In this document: in pieces, positions 17,737 through 26,013 of the stretch
How positions within the stretch are numbered: the stretch's first letter is position 1
Layout: each line of letters starts with the position of its first letter
Origin: Acetobacter sp.
GTDB taxonomy: Bacteria; Pseudomonadota; Alphaproteobacteria; Acetobacterales; Acetobacteraceae
NCBI RefSeq assembly: GCF_022483985.1
Contig: NZ_JAKVME010000001.1
Span: 1,426,001 to 1,490,000, forward strand
Direction: 5' to 3'
Length of the DNA: 64,000 bases
Notes under the pieces: model-generated
The model's database searches: none
What the model was told of the DNA's origin: nothing
Seen by the model: only the letters and a program-made list of their open reading frames with translations
Made by a program: the position numbers and the translations under genes

Positions 17737-18197
17737 TGGCGGGCGATGCGTTCGTCCGTCCGGAGGACGGCACTGCGGCGGATGCCATCGAAGCGATTGG
17801 CGACGAACTGGCGCTGTTCGATGACTGGATGGACCGCTATCAGTACATCATCGAACTGGGGCGCAAGCTGCCGCCTTTCCCCCCGGAGTGGCAGGATGAC
17901 GCGCACCGTGTCCCCGGCTGCCAGAGTCAGGTCTGGCTCGAAGGCCGGATGGATGACGGGGCGATGTATTTTGCCGGCGCATCGGACGCCGCCATCGTGA
18001 TGGGGCTCGTAGCGCTCCTGCTGCGGGTCTATTCCGGTCGGACGCCCGAAGAAATCCTTGAGACAGAACCATCCTTCCTGAGCGATCTGGGGCTGGTGCA
18101 GGCGCTCTCCACCAATCGGGGCAACGGCGTGGAAGCGATGGCGCGGGCCATCCGTTCGGCTGCGGCTCAGGAAAGCAGTCGTCTCGCTGAGGAATGA
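17736..18197 (+). CDS. sufE: SufE-family Fe-S assembly sulfur acceptor
   Basis: A 153-residue protein that takes persulfide sulfur from a cysteine desulfurase such as SufS. The active Cys is C62 in HRVPGCQSQVWLEG, the SufE/CsdE signature, and the DWMDRYQYIIELGRKLPPFP block is typical. Its ATG shares the A of the hslU TGA (1-base overlap), so it belongs to the hslV-hslU-sufE operon. A cysteine desulfurase gene exists at 53.2-54.4 kb, but whether they pair is unknown. Confidence 0.93.
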   Translation: MAGDAFVRPEDGTAADAIEAIGDELALFDDWMDRYQYIIELGRKLPPFPPEWQDDAHRVPGCQSQVWLEGRMDDGAMYFAGASDAAIVMGLVALLLRVYSGRTPEEILETEPSFLSDLGLVQALSTNRGNGVEAMARAIRSAAAQESSRLAEE

Positions 18198-18200
18198 TCT

Positions 18201-18229
18201 GTTTTCCTCTGCTATTTTCAGAGGAAAAC
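18201..18229. terminator. Hairpin after sufE
   Basis: GTTTTCCTCTG (18201-18211) and CAGAGGAAAAC (18219-18229) form a perfect 11-bp inverted repeat starting 3 bases after the sufE stop. No T-tract follows on plus. Confidence 0.6.
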
Positions 18230-18264
18230 GTGACCGGCATATCAAAACTCAAGCGTCTGGCGGA

Positions 18265-18310
18265 ATGATTGCAGACTGTCAGAACGCCTTGGCGTCCAAT
18301 CATTTTTCAT
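18265..18310 (+). terminator. Second hairpin between sufE and nadC
   Basis: ATGATTG (18265-18271) pairs with CAATCAT (18297-18303), enclosing a small inner palindrome ACGCCTTGGCGT; TTTTTC follows directly. This looks like the effective intrinsic terminator of the hslVU-sufE operon. A further 8-bp inverted repeat, TGTCGTGT/ACACGACA, lies at 18336-18363. Confidence 0.6.
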
Positions 18311-18370
18311 TATCGTTTTTTCGTGGCACAGCATTTGTCGTGTTCTGACGAAAGGACACGACACGCCCGC

Positions 18371-18402
18371 GTCTCTCACACCCGCCAAATTTCGTGAGAG
18401 AC
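18371..18402 (-). terminator. Hairpin after nadC (minus)
   Basis: GTCTCTCAC (18371-18379) and GTGAGAGAC (18394-18402) form a perfect 9-bp stem just past the nadC stop (18410) on the minus strand. Likely the end of the nadA-nadC transcript. Confidence 0.6.
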
Positions 18403-18409
18403 AAAACGC

Positions 18410-19267
18410 CTATACGATATCCAGTCCGATATCGAGAGCAGTCACCGTTTGCGTGAGCCAGCCCAGAGACAGGATATCGACACCGGTCTCAGCTATGGCC
18501 CGTGCCGTGTCAGGCCTTATGCCACCTGAAGCTTCCGCGATGGCCCTCCCATCAATCAGCGCGACAGCCTTCCGCAACTGATCCGTGCTCATGTTGTCGA
18601 GCAGAAACGCATCGGCGCCACCATGTTCAAGCGCTGTCTCAAGCTGCTCCAACGTGTCAACCTCAAGTTCGATCTTCATGAGATGTCCAGCCCGGCGTCG
18701 GGCTGCATCGAGCGTCGCTCTAATACTGCCACCGCAGAGTGCGATGTGATTGTCCTTGATGAGAATAGCATCATCGAGACGGTAACGATGATTGGAGCCA
18801 CCACCCGAGAGCACCGCGTATTTCTGAAAAGCCCGCAAACCGGGAAGCGTTTTTCGTGTGCAGCACACACGGGCCTTCGTGCCGCTGACGGCATCCACAA
18901 TGATGCGCGTGGTGGAGGCAATACCGCTGAGATGACACAGCAGATTGAGCGCTACTCTCTCTCCTCCCAGTATGGCCCGGGCCGGACCGCTTGCTCTGGC
19001 AATCGTCGTCCCCTCTTCGACATATTGCCCATCCCCGACAAGAGCCTCGAACCGGACCGCAGGATCGAGCAGGGAAAACACCAGCGCCGCGCCGGGTAAT
19101 CCTGCGATCACACCTGCTTTTCTCACACGGAAGGCGGCTTGCAGGACAATGTCTGATTGCCCGAGCGCCTCTGTGGTGACATCGCCGCCAATGCCGAAAT
19201 CCTCCAGAAGTGCGCCTCTGACCATCGGTTCCCACATGATCGGAGGAAGAAGATAGGCTGCGTTCAT
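18410..19267 (-). CDS. nadC: Nicotinate-nucleotide pyrophosphorylase (quinolinate phosphoribosyltransferase)
   Basis: Converts quinolinate and PRPP to NaMN in de novo NAD synthesis (285 aa). Conserved blocks are LLEDFGIGGDVTTEAL, the substrate-binding RVCCTRKTLPGLRAFQKYAV, HRYRLDDAILIKDNHI and ASGGIRPDTARAIAETGVD. I chose the ATG at 19267 because AGAAGGG lies 8-9 bases upstream; an ATG at 19309 directly after the nadA stop is the alternative. It is 42 bases downstream of nadA and shares its promoter and the NadQ-type operator. Confidence 0.95.
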   Translation of the reverse strand: MNAAYLLPPIMWEPMVRGALLEDFGIGGDVTTEALGQSDIVLQAAFRVRKAGVIAGLPGAALVFSLLDPAVRFEALVGDGQYVEEGTTIARASGPARAILGGERVALNLLCHLSGIASTTRIIVDAVSGTKARVCCTRKTLPGLRAFQKYAVLSGGGSNHRYRLDDAILIKDNHIALCGGSIRATLDAARRRAGHLMKIELEVDTLEQLETALEHGGADAFLLDNMSTDQLRKAVALIDGRAIAEASGGIRPDTARAIAETGVDILSLGWLTQTVTALDIGLDIV

Positions 19268-19309
19268 AAGATCACCCTTCTGGAGAAGTTTCCCGATGAT
19301 CCGAGCCAT

Positions 19310-20290
19310 TTACACGGCCAGCATACGCTCGACAGCCCGGCGGGCAGGTTCCTGAAACGCCACGGGAATTGTCACTTCCGTCTGGAGCGTTTCCAGAGAC
19401 CGTCTGATCCCTGCCAGCGTGATACGCTTCATGTGCGGGCAGAGATTGCATGGGCGCACAAACCGCGTGTTCGGATAAAGCAGCGACAGATTGTCGCTCA
19501 TGGAACATTCCGTCACCAGCAGCACTTTTTCAGGTCTTTCCCGCGCGATCCAGTCGACCATCTGTGCTGTCGAGCCGGAAAAATCGGCTTCAGCAACCAC
19601 CTCCGGCGGACATTCAGGATGAGCAATGACCACAACGCCCCGGTGGATACGACGGTATTGGCGGATTTCTTCCGGCGTAAAGTGCTCATGAACCTCGCAG
19701 TGCGCAGGCCAGGTTATCATTTCGACCCCTGTTTCCGCTTCGATATTTTTCGCCAGAAACTCATCCGGGATCATGATGACACGCGGCACGCCAAGGCTTT
19801 CGACGACTTTCTTCGCATTGCCCGATGTGCAGCAGATATCGGTTTCAGCCTTGACCGCCGCCGTGCTGTTCACATAGGTCACGACAGGGACGCCGGGATA
19901 GGTTGCCTTGAGCGCCCGGACATTGTCCGCCGTAATCCCCTCCGCCAGCGAGCATCCTGCGTGCGTATCCGGGATCAGCACCGTCTTGGCGGGATTCAGC
20001 AGCTTGGCGGTTTCCGCCATGAAATGAACGCCCGCCATCACGATGACATCGGCATCCAGACCACAGGCTTCCCGCGCCAGTGCCAGACTGTCGCCACGTA
20101 TATCTGCGACGCAGTGGAAAATTTCCGGCGTCTGATAATTATGCGCGAGGATAACGGCGTTTTTCTCACGCTTCAGGCGCAGGATCGCTTCGATATCATC
20201 CGCGTAGAGTCTGTCCCAGTCATGCCGCGTCATCACGCCCGCAACAGGCTGGAAGAGAGTGTCTCGGGGGTCCGCGAGGAGCGTCGTCAT
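19310..20290 (-). CDS. nadA: Quinolinate synthase
   Basis: 4Fe-4S enzyme that condenses iminoaspartate with dihydroxyacetone phosphate to quinolinate. Visible are AVILAHNYQTPEIFH, the Cys in HAGCSLAEGIT, CCTSGNAKKVVESLG and PCNLCPHMKRITLAGI, carrying the cluster cysteines. I chose the ATG at 20290 (MTTLLADP) because the promoter and operator lie at 20312-20355 and would otherwise be inside the gene; ATGs at 20305 and 20311 are alternatives, and the frame stays open to 20371. nadB (aspartate oxidase), usually in the same operon, is absent from the window. Confidence 0.95.
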   Translation of the reverse strand: MTTLLADPRDTLFQPVAGVMTRHDWDRLYADDIEAILRLKREKNAVILAHNYQTPEIFHCVADIRGDSLALAREACGLDADVIVMAGVHFMAETAKLLNPAKTVLIPDTHAGCSLAEGITADNVRALKATYPGVPVVTYVNSTAAVKAETDICCTSGNAKKVVESLGVPRVIMIPDEFLAKNIEAETGVEMITWPAHCEVHEHFTPEEIRQYRRIHRGVVVIAHPECPPEVVAEADFSGSTAQMVDWIARERPEKVLLVTECSMSDNLSLLYPNTRFVRPCNLCPHMKRITLAGIRRSLETLQTEVTIPVAFQEPARRAVERMLAV

Positions 20291-20311
20291 CGGATCGGCC
20301 TGCATCGTCAT

Positions 20312-20355
20312 TATGCTCATATTGAGCATATAAAGACTGAGACCAACCGACTCAA
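20312..20355 (-). promoter_or_regulatory. nadA promoter with overlapping NadQ-type operator
   Basis: Reading the minus strand, TTGAGT (20350-20355) and TATATG (20327-20332) with a 17-base spacer resemble a sigma-70 promoter. Overlapping the -10 is a perfect palindrome, TATGCTCATATTGAGCATA (20312-20330), 8-bp arms and a 3-base centre. A repressor there would block initiation. The neighbouring regulator gene nadQ is the obvious candidate; that it binds this site is inference. Confidence 0.75.
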
Positions 20356-20390
20356 GTGAACATTGACACACTTTTCAGAGAGGAAACCTG

Positions 20391-21296
20391 TCAGGCGAGT
20401 GGCGGCAAGGGCAGCTTGGCTCCGGCGAGGTAGCAGTTCTGGGACGACGCCTCGCAGAAACGATAGAGCCGCGCCGGTCTTCCCTGTCCGGATGGATCGA
20501 AGAGGTCGGTCTCTTCCACCAGAGACTGATGCTGCACCAGACGGCGGAAATTCTGCTTGTGCATGCGACGGCCTGCCAGTGTCTCCATTGCCTGCTGAAG
20601 CTGCAAGAGGGTGAAATGTTGAGGCAGGAAGTCAAACACGGCTGGCGTATAACGGATTTTGGCGCGGATACGCGAAAGCGCCGTCGCCAGAATACGGCGA
20701 TGGTCATGTTTCATGGCGTGTCCAAGAGAATCTTCGAACAGCGTCGTCTCGCAGACTCCTGCTTCATGAAGAAGGCCAGCCTCCCAGAGCAGTTCGTACC
20801 GATCCAGCACAAGTTCGTCGTTCCATTCGTGGCCATCCAGACCGAACGCCACCGAACAGCGGGACAAACGCTTTCCATTGCCGGACATCCAGCTTTTCAT
20901 ATAACTGACAAGCGGGATCAGAGACGCATGCGTCATATCCGACCGCCGATCCTCCCAGGGAAAATACCTATACACAGACTGCCATGACGACATTTCCGGG
21001 GAGGAGCGCGCCAGAGCCATATAGGAAATCCGCACTGCGCGATTACCGAAATCGTCTGCTGCATCAGCGAATGTATAAAGCTGCTCCGTATATCCGAGAC
21101 GAAAGCCGGTCAGGTTCTCAACCCAGTGACGCAGGCTACGTTGCAGAGACGCCTGCCCCGCCTGCAACGGACCCGATGGAAGCCCATTCCCCTCGCCGGT
21201 CGTCAGCACACGCAGTTGAGGCTCTTTCGTGACAGCGGTGTCCAGACCAAGCACCACGGCCACCAGTTCAGTTCTGCAATGCGCTGTTTCATTCAT
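20391..21296 (-). CDS. nadQ: NAD-metabolism regulator NadQ (Nudix-like domain plus winged helix)
   Basis: A 301-residue protein of the NrtR-related group (COG4111) predicted to regulate NAD synthesis in alphaproteobacteria. The N-terminal half is Nudix-like (VAVVLGLDTAVTKEPQLRVL, LPSGPLQ, SLRHWVENLTGFRLGYTEQL) without a clear catalytic Nudix box; YRYFPWEDRR and FGLDGHEWNDELVLDRYELL follow. The C-terminal part (about 205-290) is a winged helix, HFTLLQLQQAMETLAGRRMH then KQNFRRLVQHQSLVEET. It lies upstream of nadA on the same strand, and a palindrome sits on the nadA promoter. Sensing of an NAD-related metabolite is known for NrtR and inferred here. Confidence 0.85.
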   Translation of the reverse strand: MNETAHCRTELVAVVLGLDTAVTKEPQLRVLTTGEGNGLPSGPLQAGQASLQRSLRHWVENLTGFRLGYTEQLYTFADAADDFGNRAVRISYMALARSSPEMSSWQSVYRYFPWEDRRSDMTHASLIPLVSYMKSWMSGNGKRLSRCSVAFGLDGHEWNDELVLDRYELLWEAGLLHEAGVCETTLFEDSLGHAMKHDHRRILATALSRIRAKIRYTPAVFDFLPQHFTLLQLQQAMETLAGRRMHKQNFRRLVQHQSLVEETDLFDPSGQGRPARLYRFCEASSQNCYLAGAKLPLPPLA

Positions 21297-21523
21297 GGGA
21301 TAGGCCGATACCGCTCTCCGTTACTGCCCGCAACACCCCGTTTGGCGCATCTGCTCCCTTACAGTCTTGCAACCATCAGACAGCGGAGGGCATTGTGGGT
21401 TTCCGGCCTCTCGTACGATGTCCGCCCCAGCAGGAGCAGCCGGGGCTGAGAAAGCGTTTCAGTCACCCATGCCAATCATCCACGGCAATTGGCCTGAAAA
21501 GCACCTCTCCGGCGAACCACCAA

Positions 21524-22711
21524 TCAACCTGTCGCACTTCGGAGAAGCCCGGTACGCTGCCCATCCCATGCAAGCACCAGCATCACACCGGTCACAAGGA
21601 TAGCATCTGTCAGTCGGGAAAAATGCAGATCGAAAGGGATCAGCGCCAGCAGAGCAACAATCCCGATGATGTGTGACAGGGCAAAATAGCCTGAGACAAT
21701 CCTGCGGTAGAGAACACTGGCAAGCAGGTAGAGCACCGGACCGGACGTCATGACCAGCACGGAAGACAGGCTGCCCCCTTCCAGAGGATTTTCCATCAGC
21801 AGGTCGGCTCCCACGGCGGTCACGATAATCCCGGCGATCAGCACCGCATGCAGATAATGGATGGTCGCACCCATTTTCCCCGGATCATCGGCCTGTGTGA
21901 TCCGGTGTCTGGCGGCCTCTCCGGATGTGCCGAAATACAGCCACCACATGGCCAGCGTTCCCAGAAAACTGGTGACGAAGGAGACAAGGTAAACCGGCGT
22001 CCAGTTCTGGTTCTCGGCCATGGACAGTCCTGTCGCCATGATCCCCTCACCCAGCGCCACGATCACGAAAAGCTGGCATCGCTCGACGAGATGCGCGCCT
22101 TCGATCGTCCAGTCGCTTTTCGAGATGGACCGTCCAAGACCGGGAAAGGGAAAGCCGAACATCGGCGACACATATTCGCAGAGAGCGGCGATACACCACA
22201 AGGTCAGGCGAACCACGGGATCTGCCGCCACGCCGCCTGTCAGCCAGAACAGGGCGGAAACCAGCATCCAGGCCAGAATACGTTGGTAGTTCGGCGCAAG
22301 AGGGTGAGTGCGCGGCAGCCAGACGACGACAAAAGCACTGCGCCCGACCTGCATCGCCGCAAAGCAGAGCGCAAAAGGCAGCCCGTGTTCCGCAAAGGAA
22401 TCCGGGATGGCGGCTCCCATAAGCAGGGCGAGAATCATGATGACGAACAGCACGCCCCTCACCGCAGGCAGGCGCGGGTCGAACCAGTTTGTAAACCAGC
22501 CGGTATATTGCCAGCCCAGCCATACGGCGAGCCAGATTACCGCCGTCTGCAGGGCTCCGAAGAGTGACAGGTGATGCAGCAGGCCGTGGCTGAGTTGCGT
22601 GATGGCAAAGACATAAACCAGATCGAAGAAGAGTTCCTCGTTCGTGACTGCGGCATGATGACCGTCACGATTGCGAAGGAAGTGGTGATGACCGGCTGTA
22701 TCCTGCGGCAT
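21524..22711 (-). CDS. Low temperature requirement protein A (LtrA) family membrane protein
   Basis: A polytopic inner-membrane protein of about 395 residues with roughly ten hydrophobic helices. It has the family start VTNEELFFDLVYVFAITQLS, a motif containing FFDLVYVFA, and LFVIVALGEGIMATG in the middle. The LtrA name comes from a Listeria phenotype; the molecular function is not known. I chose the ATG at 22711 (MPQDTAGHHH); a TTG at 22735 is an alternative. It is a single gene between nadQ and a small membrane protein; the 227 bases before nadQ hold nothing that I recognise. Confidence 0.87.
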   Translation of the reverse strand: MPQDTAGHHHFLRNRDGHHAAVTNEELFFDLVYVFAITQLSHGLLHHLSLFGALQTAVIWLAVWLGWQYTGWFTNWFDPRLPAVRGVLFVIMILALLMGAAIPDSFAEHGLPFALCFAAMQVGRSAFVVVWLPRTHPLAPNYQRILAWMLVSALFWLTGGVAADPVVRLTLWCIAALCEYVSPMFGFPFPGLGRSISKSDWTIEGAHLVERCQLFVIVALGEGIMATGLSMAENQNWTPVYLVSFVTSFLGTLAMWWLYFGTSGEAARHRITQADDPGKMGATIHYLHAVLIAGIIVTAVGADLLMENPLEGGSLSSVLVMTSGPVLYLLASVLYRRIVSGYFALSHIIGIVALLALIPFDLHFSRLTDAILVTGVMLVLAWDGQRTGLLRSATG

Positions 22712-23093
22712 GAAGAGTCCGTAAAGAGAGAACAAGGAAGGCTCTGAACGTAGCGCCCTCCGTCGGGTTCATACCAGAGGAAACAGGGCGCTCTCGTCCA
22801 GTGTCCTTCACGCCCCGCACCTGCCCCCGTAGACCGCCCCATCCTGTATGGACCGATGTGTTATCAACAGCGGAGCCGGGGCCAACTCACCGCTCAGTGC
22901 GGTCTGATCCGCCGCTGAATCAGATCACGAGAGAAGGACACAGTAGCGCCGGAGGCATGCAGCCTCCCAGCACCAACCAGCATGCGCCCCAGCGCGGCAC
23001 CCTTCGTCGGGGCCAGCATCACTCCTCGCTCAGGCTTCCGGCACAAGGACGCATCAGAACGTCCCCGCTTTCAGCCCTCCATCCAGCATCGCA
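22712..23093. other. Intergenic stretch without a supportable gene
   Basis: About 380 bases upstream of ltrA. Several open frames cross it, but none has a believable start, composition or family pattern. I see no terminator or tRNA here. Confidence 0.5.
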
Positions 23094-23303
23094 TCATTCG
23101 GGGTCCGTATTCACCAGCTCCGTCGTCATCACCTCCTTGTTCATGGCGACATTGCCCACCTCTGCGGACGCGCGCTGCGCCTCTGCCGCCCGCTCCGCAC
23201 GTCCGGAAACCAGCATCAGCATCCCGGTAAAAAGCACGCACCCCGCCAGAACGGCAGCCAGACAGATCCATCCCACATTCGTCACAGCCGCGCGTCCTCG
23301 CAA
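23094..23303 (-). CDS. Small single-pass membrane protein, unknown
   Basis: A 69-residue frame: a short basic N-terminus, one strong membrane helix (VGWICLAAVLAGCVLFTGML, about 10-29), then a polar helical tail rich in Arg, Glu and Ala ending ELVNTDPE. The hydropathy pattern suits a real small membrane protein with a cytoplasmic or periplasmic coiled tail. I recognise no family, and no partner is obvious. Confidence 0.45.
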   Translation of the reverse strand: MRGRAAVTNVGWICLAAVLAGCVLFTGMLMLVSGRAERAAEAQRASAEVGNVAMNKEVMTTELVNTDPE

Positions 23304-23361
23304 TCCGTAAAGTCTGCCACCACACCACGCGCGTTTCGCAGTGATCTGTTTCTTCGACGGC

Positions 23362-23487
23362 CTATTCGCTCCGCGTCCGCTGATCCGTCAGACCAGACAG
23401 AAAGGACGCGGCCCGATAGTCATAAATCTCCGGATCATTACGGCTGGCGGCAACAGCCAGCGCCAGCCAGCGCGCATGCCGCGACAG
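23362..23487 (-). pseudogene. Possible remnant of a lost gene
   Basis: Downstream of the SDR on minus, an open frame without a start codon reads LSRHARWLALAVAASRN and continues DPEIYDYRAASFLSGLTDQ up to a TAG at 23362. The residue choice looks protein-like, but the frame has no start of its own and runs back into the SDR in another frame. It may be the tail of a decayed gene or chance. Confidence 0.2.
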
Positions 23488-23489
23488 CG

Positions 23490-24263
23490 TTATTTGGTCG
23501 TATAACCGCCATTGACGAGGATGGTCTGTCCCGTCATCCACCAGCCTTCCGACACCAGAAACCGCACATAGGGCGCGATGTCCTCGATATCCGTCAGACC
23601 GGTTTTGCTGAACGGTGACAGGGCTGCGGCCGCCTTGTGATAGACCACGGCGTCCGCGCCTTCCTGACCATAAAAAAACGGTGTGTCCATCGGCCCCGGG
23701 CCAATGGCGTTCACGGAAATGCCGCGCCCCCCGAACTCCTTGGATGCCGCGCGCGTGAAGTGCTCCACCGGCGCTTTTGAACCGGCATAGGTGGAATAGA
23801 ACGGTGTGTAGGCGCCCAGCAGCGATGTCACGATGGTCACGATCTTGCCGTTGTCCTTCACATGCTTGCCAGCCTCTTTCAGGAAAAAGAACGCTGCCTT
23901 GCTGTTGATGGCGAACATGCTGTCATATTCATCCTCCGAAATATCGAGGATGGGTTTTTTCAGAACCTTGCCGACCGTATTGATGGCGATATCCGGACGA
24001 CCAACGGCCGCCACTGTGTCTTCGAACAGTTTGCTGTTGGCAGCGGCGGTCGTCAGATTTCCCTGAAAGGCGACAGCCTTGACACCCTGACCATTCAGTT
24101 CGCTGACAAGCTTTTCCGCATCGGCGGCGGTTTCCGGACCGTGATAATGGATGGCTATGGCCCCCACCCCGTTCGCTGCAAGATCACGTGCAATCAGCGC
24201 ACCGAGATTCTTGGCTCCACCGGTAATCAGTGCGGTTTTACCTTTAAGACCATGATCGGTCAT
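23490..24263 (-). CDS. SDR-family oxidoreductase
   Basis: NAD(P)-dependent short-chain dehydrogenase (257 aa). The cofactor loop TGGAKNLG is near residue 14, AINTVGKV replaces the usual NNAG, the catalytic Ser lies in TIVTSLLGAYTPFYSTYAGS and Tyr/Lys in YAGSK, and the end reads GWWMTGQTILVNGGYTTK. The substrate cannot be told. It is divergent from a LysR regulator 108 bases away, the usual arrangement of a target gene and its activator. The gap holds TTCG-N8-CGAA (24299-24314), which could be part of a LysR site. Confidence 0.88.
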   Translation of the reverse strand: MTDHGLKGKTALITGGAKNLGALIARDLAANGVGAIAIHYHGPETAADAEKLVSELNGQGVKAVAFQGNLTTAAANSKLFEDTVAAVGRPDIAINTVGKVLKKPILDISEDEYDSMFAINSKAAFFFLKEAGKHVKDNGKIVTIVTSLLGAYTPFYSTYAGSKAPVEHFTRAASKEFGGRGISVNAIGPGPMDTPFFYGQEGADAVVYHKAAAALSPFSKTGLTDIEDIAPYVRFLVSEGWWMTGQTILVNGGYTTK

Positions 24264-24371
24264 GACATGTCTCCCTATCGACTGCCCTCATTCTAACGTT
24301 CGAATTTTTACGAAAAATCTCTTGATTTCAGACAACACTGATCAAGAATAGCGAACAATAGGGAGGGTGCC

Positions 24372-25268
24372 GTGGACCGGATTGATCTGTTACGTGTGTT
24401 CATTCGGGTGATGGAAACAGGGAATTTCTCCCGTGCCGCCGGCTCCCTGAACTTGCCCCGTTCCAGTGTTTCAACCGCTATCCAGCAGCTTGAGACAAAG
24501 CTGGGAACACGGCTTTTCTCCCGCACAACCCGGCTTGTCTCGCCCACGACCGATGGGAAAGTGTTTTATGAACGGGCCTTGCAACTGGTTGCCGATATGG
24601 AGGACATGGAAAGCCTGTTTCAGCAGAAACGCGGCTCTCCGCGGGGGCTTCTGCGCGTCGAGATGCCCGGTCGTATCGGCCGCCTGATCGTCGCGCCGGC
24701 GCTTCCCACATTCCTTGCCGCCTATCCGGAAATCGACATCCAACTGGGTGTGACGGATCGCTCCGTCAATCTGATGGAAGATGGCGTGGACTGCGCCCTA
24801 CGGGTCGGCACGCTGGCGGATTCCAGCCTGATTTCGCGGCATATCGCGGATCTTCAGGTGATCAATGTCGCCAGCCCGCTCTACCTGAAGACTCACGGCA
24901 TTCTGCATACTCCGCAGGATATTCCAGACCATCAGGTTATTCGCTACGCCTCCCCCGCGACAGGACGAATCGAAGAATGGGAATGGGTTTACCGCGGCGA
25001 ATCAAAGACCTGTCCCGTGCAGGGACGTGTCACGGTCAATAGCGCAGAAGCCCTTATTGCCTGCTGTCTCGCCGGGGCGGGCCTGATGCAGATCCCGGCT
25101 TACGACGTCAGAAATCACCTCATCAGTGGTGAACTGGTCGAGGTCCTGACAGAGTGGCGGGCTCCCCCCTTACCCCTGACGTTTCTCTATCCGGAGAGGC
25201 GTCACAGGTCTTCAAGGCTTCAGGTTTTCGCAGACTGGATCAGTGAACTACTGAAGAACCAGCTTTGA
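24372..25268 (+). CDS. LysR-family transcriptional regulator
   Basis: A 298-residue regulator. The N-terminal winged helix reads MDRIDLLRVFIRVMETGNFS and RAAGSLNLPRSSVSTAIQQL, and the LysR substrate domain follows from about residue 90 (GLLRVEMPGRIGRLIVAPAL). The GTG start at 24372 has GGGAGG about 5 bases upstream. It belongs to the CrgA-like subgroup judging by the MEDGVDCALRVG block. It probably controls the divergent SDR gene. Confidence 0.93.
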   Translation: MDRIDLLRVFIRVMETGNFSRAAGSLNLPRSSVSTAIQQLETKLGTRLFSRTTRLVSPTTDGKVFYERALQLVADMEDMESLFQQKRGSPRGLLRVEMPGRIGRLIVAPALPTFLAAYPEIDIQLGVTDRSVNLMEDGVDCALRVGTLADSSLISRHIADLQVINVASPLYLKTHGILHTPQDIPDHQVIRYASPATGRIEEWEWVYRGESKTCPVQGRVTVNSAEALIACCLAGAGLMQIPAYDVRNHLISGELVEVLTEWRAPPLPLTFLYPERRHRSSRLQVFADWISELLKNQL

Positions 25269-25344
25269 ACCTGTCAGCTTCAGCAGGGCAGTTTCGTGGT
25301 CCGACACAATGGGTTTTTCAAGGAAAAGCTGATCCTGACGTGTT

Positions 25345-26013
25345 TTATTCAATAGTCTCGAAAGCATCGACCAACCATTCTCTGGGCTCGCCTTCGGCCT
25401 CCTCATACCATCGCTCGACCAGAGGATGTCTGCGAACAGCTTCAATATAGGCCCGCGACACATCAGAGACATCAACCTCATAGCTGAGAAAACGCGCGAC
25501 AATCGGAGCAAAGGCAACGTCTGCATTGGTGAAGCTATGACCGAAAAGATACGCGCCCTCTCCACCGAAACGATGCCGCGCTTCCGCCCAGATTGAATCA
25601 ATGCGAGCAATATCTTTTGTGACAGCTTCCGACAGAGGTTCTTTAAGAGGGCGTTGGATTCTTCCCAGATTCATCGGCATCGCAGAGCGGACACCCTGAA
25701 ATCCTGAATGCATCTCAGCAGAGATGGATCGCGCCATCGCACGCGCGTCTCTATTTTCAGGCCAGAGTTCTGGCTTTAGTTCCGCGCAGTATTCCGCAAT
25801 TGCGAGACTATCCCATACCTTCACAGTCCGATGTTCCAGAAAAGGAACTTTGGCATTGGGAGAAGCATGCGCTATCCGCACGCTACTGTCCGGCTGACGG
25901 AGGGGTATGACTTCTTCCGATACGCTCAGGCCAGCCAGTCTTACAGGAAGCCACCCTCGCAGGGACCATGAAGAATAACGCTTGGTGCCTATGACAAGGC
26001 GGCCTTCACTCAT
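25345..26013 (-). CDS. Glutathione S-transferase family protein
   Basis: A 222-residue GST. The thioredoxin-like N-domain begins RLVIGTKRYSSWSLRGWLPV, where the SSWS serine is the likely catalytic residue; the cis-Pro lies in NAKVPFLE and the glutathione-binding DSLAIAEYCAE follows. The helical C-domain runs from about residue 90. This SSWS type is common in proteobacteria and often unlinked to a known substrate. It lies convergent to the LysR gene and beyond the rbfA end of the infB operon, where truB would be in many genomes. Confidence 0.92.
   Translation of the reverse strand: MSEGRLVIGTKRYSSWSLRGWLPVRLAGLSVSEEVIPLRQPDSSVRIAHASPNAKVPFLEHRTVKVWDSLAIAEYCAELKPELWPENRDARAMARSISAEMHSGFQGVRSAMPMNLGRIQRPLKEPLSEAVTKDIARIDSIWAEARHRFGGEGAYLFGHSFTNADVAFAPIVARFLSYEVDVSDVSRAYIEAVRRHPLVERWYEEAEGEPREWLVDAFETIE

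Noticed and set aside
19157..20359. 400-codon plus-strand frame opposite nadA
   Set aside because: Antisense to a complete nadA with its promoter; His/Arg-rich with no motif.
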